DNA of 64,000 nt, taken from Mesobacillus sp. AQ2. Its GTDB lineage: Bacteria > Bacillota > Bacilli > Bacillales > Cytobacillaceae. The stretch lies in assembly GCF_030122805.1 (NCBI RefSeq), contig NZ_CP126080.1, positions 4,531,501 through 4,595,500 of the forward strand, read 5' to 3'. Positions within the stretch are counted from its first letter, which is position 1; the number at the start of each line of letters is the position of its first letter. Below are positions 8,208-15,700 of this stretch, one piece after another. Position numbers and translations under genes: made by a program. The notes beneath the pieces are model-generated. The model searched no databases. It was given only the letters and a program-made list of their open reading frames with translations, and was not told where the DNA came from.

Positions 8208-8689
8208 ATTTTAATTTCCGTAACGCTTTTTAAACGAATAGCGAATATTATACGACCGTCTCTAGCAAAAATACAACCCATAATTTATAAGCCAAGGTAG
8301 CAAAAGAACACACTTTCACGATACCCATTGTTTATCGCCACGAGCTTTTCATTCTCGTTAGTTTGTTAGCCATTCCATATCATAACTATCCCTGCCATGT
8401 AAAATGTCATCTCGCCCAGTTCTCACGCTTTTCTACCTAGTGCAGTATTAAAATAAAACTCCATGTTGGTCCTACCTTCATGAGCTCTGAATTCTAAAAT
8501 ATTCAATTTATTAATCATGAACAAGTTAAATCTGAACAATTCACTAAATACAGTTATTTTTCACCACTTGCTAAATGTGGCTGATTTACATCTTCAATAA
8601 TGTAACCAATCTCGTATACTTACTTACTTACCGTCATGAGCTTTTGATTCAAATTCTAAGTTATGCTTTAACCATAATTCACCATAATG
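8208..8689. other. AT-rich spacer between RHS remnant and kptA
   Basis: About 480 bases without a credible gene. Frames are short and lack ribosome sites, and no RHS similarity is visible past 8197. I see no repeats or RNA motifs here. Confidence 0.6.
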
Positions 8690-8723
8690 TAAAAACCTTG
8701 AAAAGCTAAAGGCTAATCAAGGT
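8690..8723 (-). terminator. Terminator of kptA
   Basis: ACCTTGA (8695-8701) pairs with TCAAGGT (8717-8723), with an inner AGC/GCT pairing and an A-run at 8691-8695 giving T on the minus strand. Same hairpin family as 5590-5624. Confidence 0.75.
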
Positions 8724-8742
8724 CTTTAAATTCTATCTATGC

Positions 8743-9282
8743 TTACTCTTTAGAGATGTACTCGAATGGAATATAGTCCGCCAACCATATAGTATTATTA
8801 CCTTTGTAAAACCTTATTCCTTCATTCAGAGCCTTCTCGGAATCAATTCTTAGTATAACGGGGGAAAAGTCTTTTCTTTTTCCTACTAAAAATGCCGTAT
8901 CTTTGTCAGCTGATAGATGAACAAATTGTCTACTCACAGGTTGAAGACCTTGGTTTAATATTTGCTCCACCAAATGTCTTGCTGTGCCATGGTAAACGAT
9001 TGAAGGGGGAATCCCTGTTCTCATTTTTATTTTCTGAGGTATAGAATGTCCATACAAGGCTCTAATTTTCCCCTTTGAGATCTCATGTCGTTTTTTATCT
9101 GATACTTCAATCATTTTAACCAAATCATTAACATCTAGATGTTTCCAGAGATTGTTAACTCGAAAGGTTATTAATAGTTGTTCAATATCTACCCAACCTT
9201 CATCATCTAACTCTAATTCATACTCCCAAGGAGCATGACGTAGCGCATACGAAATTTCTTTACTTAGTTTAAAGTAATCCAT
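8743..9282 (-). CDS. kptA: RNA 2'-phosphotransferase KptA/Tpt1
   Basis: KptA moves an internal RNA 2'-phosphate to NAD+, releasing nicotinamide and ADP-ribose 1'',2''-cyclic phosphate. The 179-residue product has the full family length and all the signatures: LSKEISYALRHAP near the N-terminus, LDDEGWVDIEQLL, RALYGHS near residue 108, YHGTARH near 130 and FVHLSADKDTA near 154, giving the Arg-His-Arg-type active site of the ADP-ribosyltransferase fold. Bacterial KptA has no settled physiological role because bacteria lack the usual tRNA-splicing substrate. Here it lies between two toxin/immunity cassettes on the same strand and ends at its own terminator, so it may belong to the toxin island as RNA repair, immunity or a passenger gene. 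Confidence 0.93.
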   Translation of the reverse strand: MDYFKLSKEISYALRHAPWEYELELDDEGWVDIEQLLITFRVNNLWKHLDVNDLVKMIEVSDKKRHEISKGKIRALYGHSIPQKIKMRTGIPPSIVYHGTARHLVEQILNQGLQPVSRQFVHLSADKDTAFLVGKRKDFSPVILRIDSEKALNEGIRFYKGNNTIWLADYIPFEYISKE

Positions 9283-9303
9283 ACTCCTCCAACCTTTTGT
9301 TTT

Positions 9304-9324
9304 AGCCCCCTTAAAAAGAGGGCT
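9304..9324 (-). terminator. Hairpin after the immunity gene
   Basis: AGCCC (304-308 in this kilobase) pairs with GGGCT (9320-9324), extended by C-G and T-A pairs across one mismatch, directly after the stop at 9330. The T-run on the minus strand is weak. Confidence 0.5.
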
Positions 9325-9329
9325 TTAGA

Positions 9330-9698
9330 TTATAAATTTAACCCTTTAATGAAATTGGTTCCTAGAAATTCATAAGCACCAAAGCCATCAAAATAAATCA
9401 AATAATGGTTATAATAAGTCTTGTCGTTTTTTATAGGACTTTCTTCTTTTAACCAATTTGACATTTTTACAATTCCCACAGCATTATACGCCTTTAGCAT
9501 ATCCTCGTTAACCATGTTATCAGGAGTATGCCTATACTTAGCAACGTCTTTAAATGTAATTCCTGTCCATTCATAAGAACCCGATTCTGATTCAAAATCA
9601 AACATGAGGATATAATCTCTTCCCCTTTGTTCAACCTTGGGAGTATGCATAAAGTCTTGAGCTAACTCATCAATTATTAAAACTTTTTCAACTTCCAT
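9330..9698 (-). CDS. Putative immunity protein for the RHS toxin tip
   Basis: I start this gene at the ATG at 9698 (MEVEKVLIIDEL), because AGGAGG lies six bases upstream at 9710-9705, inside the end of the RHS gene. The ATG at 9713 overlaps the RHS stop as ATGA but lacks a site. The 122-residue product is soluble and acidic, rich in Tyr and Phe, with DYILMFDFESESGSYEWTG in the middle and a C-terminal YLIYFDGFGAYEF. I do not recognise a family. Its immediate coupling to the 3' end of a polymorphic toxin gene is the hallmark of an immunity gene. Translational coupling would ensure protection whenever the toxin is made. Confidence 0.7.
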   Translation of the reverse strand: MEVEKVLIIDELAQDFMHTPKVEQRGRDYILMFDFESESGSYEWTGITFKDVAKYRHTPDNMVNEDMLKAYNAVGIVKMSNWLKEESPIKNDKTYYNHYLIYFDGFGAYEFLGTNFIKGLNL

Positions 9699-9709
9699 GC
9701 CTAACCTCC

Positions 9710-12700
9710 TCATTTTAAACTACTAGCATTTTTTCCTACACCAGTAATTCTAAGAACATCCGTTCCATAATTGTCCAATCCATTTCGCAACAATCTCTCG
9801 GTTATTTTGGCTTCAATTACTGAGTCTCCAGTTTTATTGACTAAATTCCAATCTGATTCTGCAATACCTGCACGTTTTAGTGCTAATGAAGATCTAGTAT
9901 TTTCGATTAATTTTACACCATTCCTTTCGATATAAACCACAGGAACATCCTTAACATTTATTTGACCATTTCGAATCATACCTGAAACTTCTCCAATTGT
10001 TTTGCCAGCAAATTTTCCTTCTTGGCTGAAATTTGGTGATGCAGTTGTCTGTGTAAACTTCGCATTACCCTTACCCTTAGCAGCTAAATCATCACTTGGA
10101 TTCTTCGCAAAGGTCTGCAAATCCATTCTTAAAAGTGGAGCTTCCTTCGTCGCTGTATCGACTGCTTTCAGGCTCTTGGTGGTACTTGTCACGGCTTTGC
10201 TGATGTTTACCCCTGAATTGATTTTCCCGGAAACACTTAACGGGTTGAGGATGGAAACGGCGTAATACGTTCCCCTTCCCAGGGTTTCATGCCCTGTCAT
10301 CGCTCCTAAGGATGCGAAGGCTTCTTCCAACCCATGAGTCGTGTCGTACCGTTTTTCTCCGATAAAGCCATTCCTCATCTGGTTGATGCCAGCTTTCATG
10401 TTGTAATAGCCGTCCACGATCATATAGGATCCCGCTAATGCTCCCGCTACGGTAGGGGCTGTAAAGACTGCCAATGCCGCACCGCCGACTGCTTCTGCTG
10501 CTCCTCCTACTACCTGTAGAGCACCTAATCCAATATCCCACCAGTTCTTCTCTGGTTTCGGGGCTTTTGGTGTTTCAGGCTGCGTCACTTTGGCTAGCTT
10601 CGCTAATTCCTTCTGCAGGAATCGATCATAGGCCTGCGGCAACGATACATCCACCGAGACAAGCTTGGCATCAACCGGGAACCCAACCATGGCCCTGATC
10701 TTCTCCTGGTTGCCTTTGGCGATTTCCTCTGCGGAGATGAAGACATCCCACTGATAAGTTTCTGTTTCTGAGAAGGACTGCTCCCTTGGGTCATGAAGCC
10801 TTTTGAAAATATCATCCTGGATCAGGATCGTCGTGTACTGGTAATACCACGTCGTGGTGAATGACTGCTGGTAGGTGTCAGTGATTCCATCCTTCGCCGT
10901 GCTTGTGTTGACCAGCATGATTTCCGATGGCACTGGTTTCGGTGATGTGCCCGGATAGACTGGCTCCCAATATTCATGGGTATTGGTACCCACCTGGATC
11001 AGGTTGGTCTCCCCTGCTTTCACCCATGCTGGTACTGCCGCTCCGAATAAATCTTCTGCCATATGCCCCGTCGGATCCCACTGGTTGACCGGGTTGTTCA
11101 TGACGTAGGCGTAACGGTTGAGTGTCTGGGTCTGACTGACATCACCTGGATAGGTGTCTTCGCTCATGAATCGTGCTGTGCCCGGGTTGTACCAGCGGGC
11201 GTTCATGTCGACAAGTCCGGATTTGCCGTCGTAGCGCATGCCGGTGTAGCCATGGTAGTTATATGGCGTCGTCGTGCCGGTGAAGATGCTGCCGAACGCG
11301 TCATAGCGGTAACGCTCGATCATGTCGCCGTGGCGGTCGGTCACCTCGGATACGGCTCTTGTGCCGTCATACTGGTAATAAAGCATGCCGCCAGTTGTTT
11401 TCAAAGCCGGGTCGTGTGCCGGGTTGGACAATCCATGCATGCCGAACATCTTACGTGAGACGATCTGGTTGTCCGGTCCGTTGTAGTACTCTGCATAAGG
11501 AGATCCGGTCGCGCTGTATTCCTTATGGAGAACATTGGACAGGCCTTCGTACAGGTAGGTCGTTTCCTTGTGGTACACATGATCCTTGCCATTCTCACCG
11601 TATTTCTTGTACAGGCCAAGCTTCTTGCCCTGTCCCGGGTTGTTGAATGGGCCGTTTCCGGATTTGGCATTGTCATTGCAGTTGGCTTTGACTTTGGCCT
11701 TGCCCTTACTATTCTCGTTGCCTTTCCCTTTTTCCTGCCCTTTTTTCAGGCCGTCGAAATCCTTCCAGGACATTTCTTCCCGGTAGATGCGGCGTCCCAT
11801 TCCGTCATAGGAGTAGCCGACATAGCTTTCATCCTCGAACTCGGCGAGGGTCAGCTGGTCCCTGTTGTTGTAGCTATACTGAACCTTGCCTTCACTGTTT
11901 GTCTTGGAGATGACATTGCCATTGTCGTCATACTCATAACGCTCTTTTCCAGCTGTCTGCAGCTGGTTCATGGCATTATACGTGTATTCGCTGGTTCCTT
12001 CGTCATCCGTCATCGTCAGCCTGTTTCCGGCTGCATCGTAGGTGTACTTGACTTTGCTTTGTGGATTCACCAAATAATCTGGCAGGTTATCCACTGGTCC
12101 GTTGCTTAGGTCAAGTTCGATGTTTCCATCAGGTCCGCATGATAAAGGTGATTTGTTATTTTTGCCGTTGTTTTCTTTGCCCTTAGACGGTTTTTCCTTT
12201 TCTGCCGGTTTTCCTTTTCCTTTTTCAGAGCTGTCTTTTCCGCCCTTGTTTGGATTATTTCCTTTATCAGACTTGTTCTTGTCTTCTCGAGCAGGAGACT
12301 TGCCCTTGTCTTTAGTTTCACCAGTAGTTTTCTCTTCTGGCTTTCCTGTAGTCTTCTCCTCTTTGGCCTTCTTCTCATCTGAAGCATTAGGCTCTTTATT
12401 TTTTTGTCCTTTCTCCGAACCTGGTGCCGTTTCAGAAACATCAGCTTTTGCTGCTTCGGCCTTAGAGCCGCTAAAGAAGCTGACTATGCTTTCCCACAGA
12501 TTCTTAAAGAACCTTCCGATTGCCTCTGCCGCTGCTTTTATTTTTTCTTTAATAAAGGCAATGATTTTGTTTTCGTTTTTCTCTTCCTCAGTCTTTTTGT
12601 CTTTTGAGTCTGACGAAGCTGCTGCTTCCTTCACTTCATCCTCAGCATTAGAAGAATCAAGAGTGGAATCCAGAGCTTCTTCTTTGCCAACCTTTCCATT

Positions 12701-15700
12701 TTCCGGGTTTTCTGATTCGGACACTGAGGTGCCTGTTGCGTCTTTCTCCTCAGAACCGCCAATCATGTCACCAATAAGAGGAAGGGCAACAATTTTTTCT
12801 TGTATTTTCTTCATTCCAGATTCGATCGACTCTATTCCTGATTCAATCGACTCTGAAATTTTCCCCGGTTTCTTGCTGCCATCGGAAGGAGTATCCGGCT
12901 CATTCCTCAGTCCTTTGATCTTCTCCTTTGGATAAATGACTTCTGTCAATCGATTCAAGGCATCGTAGCTATACTTTGTAGCCGCTCCGTCTTCCTCGAT
13001 CTGCGCAGTACGATTGCCGTTTTTATCATACTGATACGCAAAGGAAGAGAAGACTCCATCTGAATTTTTGTTTTCAATTTCAGACAGGTTTCCATCTTTG
13101 TCATAGCTTCTGGCAATGGTGTTGCCGTTCGCCATGCTTCTCTTGATTTCACGGCCCAGGCCATCGAACTTAAAGGATGTGACGTTTTCATCAGGATCCG
13201 TCACACTGGACATTTGGTTCCGCTCGTCATAGGTATAGGCAGTGGTCCGATCCTCGCTGTTTGTTACCTGGAGCATGTTTCCAACTGCATCGTACTTGAA
13301 TTGCAGCTGTTTTTCCAGCTTTACATTGTCCTGCAATGTCATCCTGCCCATCGCATCATATTGATATTTTTCATGGGATGCAGGGGAAGACAATTCCGAC
13401 AATCTTCCGGCTTTATCATATTGATAGTTGATCTTTTCATCGCCATAGTCGGCGCTTTTCACCTGGCTCAGCTGTGAGTATTGATAAGCAACCGTATTGC
13501 CATTCGGCATCGTGACGCTTCCGAGCTGGCCTGCAGGGTCATATGAATATTGCGTCTGCTTGCCGAGCGGATTTGTCTCTTTTGAAACCTGGCCATTAAG
13601 ATTATACTGCCAGCTTCTCATGTTTCCATTCGGGTCGGTCTGCTTGATCATCTGGCCGAGCTTGTCATATTCATATTGGGCAGTTCCCTTTAAAGCATCC
13701 TCTACCTTGGATAACCGATTCAAAGAGTTATATTGATAAGAGGTATTGTAGCCTAAAGGGTCTGTTTCTTTTACAAGATTGCCCGCTTTGTCATATTCAT
13801 ATTTTCTCGTATTTCCTTGAGGAGAGATTTCCTCAACAAGACGGTTCAGTGGGTCGTATTTATAGCTGGTTACGGCACCAACCTGATTGTTAACAGTCAG
13901 CATGTTCCCGGCTTTGTCATACTCCCAGTGAGTCTTGTAGCCTTTTGCATCTGTTACCTGGACAGGACGGCCGATTTCGTCGTATTGGTACGAAACCTGG
14001 TGCTCAAGCGGATCTGTTTCGCTTAATACATTTCCTTCCGCATCATACGTATACTTCGTTTTAAAACCAAGAGGATTGGTTTCCTCAAGGAGGTAGCCTA
14101 CTTTATTGTATGTGTATTTCCATGTCTCTCCCGCAGGATTTGTCTTCTCGAGGGTCCTGGAGAGCAGGTCATATTTAAATCCGGTTTCCCCTCCAGCCGG
14201 ATCTGTCAGCACTTCAAGATTCCCGGCGCTGTCAAACTTGTACTTTGTTGCGCGCATCAGCGGGTCGATTGCTTTTGTATTCCTGCCAATGGCGTCATAT
14301 TCGTAAGCCCAGATTCCGCCTTCAGGATCGATTTCCTGTACGAGATTGCCAAGCTTGTCATACTTGTAAGCAGATTTTCCGCCGTCTGGGTTTGACTGGG
14401 CAGCCAATCTGTTCAGTTTGTCATACTGGTAGGAAATTTTCCCGTCCGCCGGGTTCGTCATGCTTGTCATGTTGCCAGCAAGGTCATATTCATAGCTTGT
14501 TGCATGGCCATTTTTATCGACTGCCGAAAGGACATTGCCCACTGAGTCATAAGTTGTTTTTTCAATATTGCCGAGTGCATCCTTCACTTCCGTCAGACGG
14601 TTAAGAGGATCGTATTTATAAAATGTCTTGTTCCCTAAAGGATTCGTTTCCTCAATCAGATTCTGGAGCGCATCAAATTTTTGGCTAATGACTGCTCCAG
14701 TTGGATCGGTTACTTTTACGATTCCTGCCTGATCACTGAACTCATACTTCGTCGTTTTGCCGCGTCGGTCTGTTTCAGATACCAGCCTGCCAAGGGCATC
14801 ATAATCAAATGAACTGCTTTTCCCCATAGGATCGACAGTTTCAAGGATATTTCCGACCTCATCATATTGGTACTTGGTGACCCCGGCCATTGGATCGATT
14901 GTTTCTATATTTCTTCCCAGTGCATCATAATTATGTGAAGTGACTGCACCATTCGGCATGATTGCCTGTTTTAAACGGCCGGCCTGGTCGTATTCATAGG
15001 ATGTTGCCTGATTAAGCGCGTTGATTGTTTTGATCAGCTGGCCAAGCTTATCGTACTGGTATTGTGTCTTATTTCCTGCAGGATCCGTCACTGAAAGCAG
15101 CTCACCTGCAAGGCTGTATTCCATTTCGGAATTCTGGCCAAGGGCATCGGTTACTGTCTTTACGTTGCCGAATTCGTCATATTGGTAGGAAGTATTATTG
15201 CCAAGAGGGTCAGTCATGCTCGTAACCCTTCCCAAGGCGTCATACTTCATTTTTTGTTCGGCTCCATTAGGCTGTGTCACCAACTCTGCCTGTCCTAATG
15301 GATTGTATTGATACTCTGTCTTCCCTTGAAGCGGATCCACCATCTCTTTAACCCGGCCAAGCTTGTCGTATGCCCATGTCATCGTCTGCTTGAGCGGGTT
15401 CGTCATGGTTAGGGTCCGGCCCATCACATCATAGGTATAGCTGGTTGCTCCCTTGATATCTTCCGATTTTGTCACTCTGCCGAATGAATCATAGGACAGT
15501 GTCGTTTTCTGCCCTAGCGGATTAATGGCCTCATATAATCTGCCTGCATCATTGTACTTGTATTCTGTAACAGCATTATCCGGCCGTGTTTCCCTTGTGA
15601 CCTGGTCAAGGACGTTATAGTAAAATTGTGTTTTTTGGCCGAGTGCGTCCTCAATGATGGTTGGACGGCCTGCCTTGTCATAGGTCCAGGCTGTCTTTTC

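Noticed and set aside
12102..12935. 277-residue plus-strand frame inside the RHS gene
   Set aside because: Antisense shadow of the Lys/Glu-rich insert; low-complexity Ser/Phe composition.
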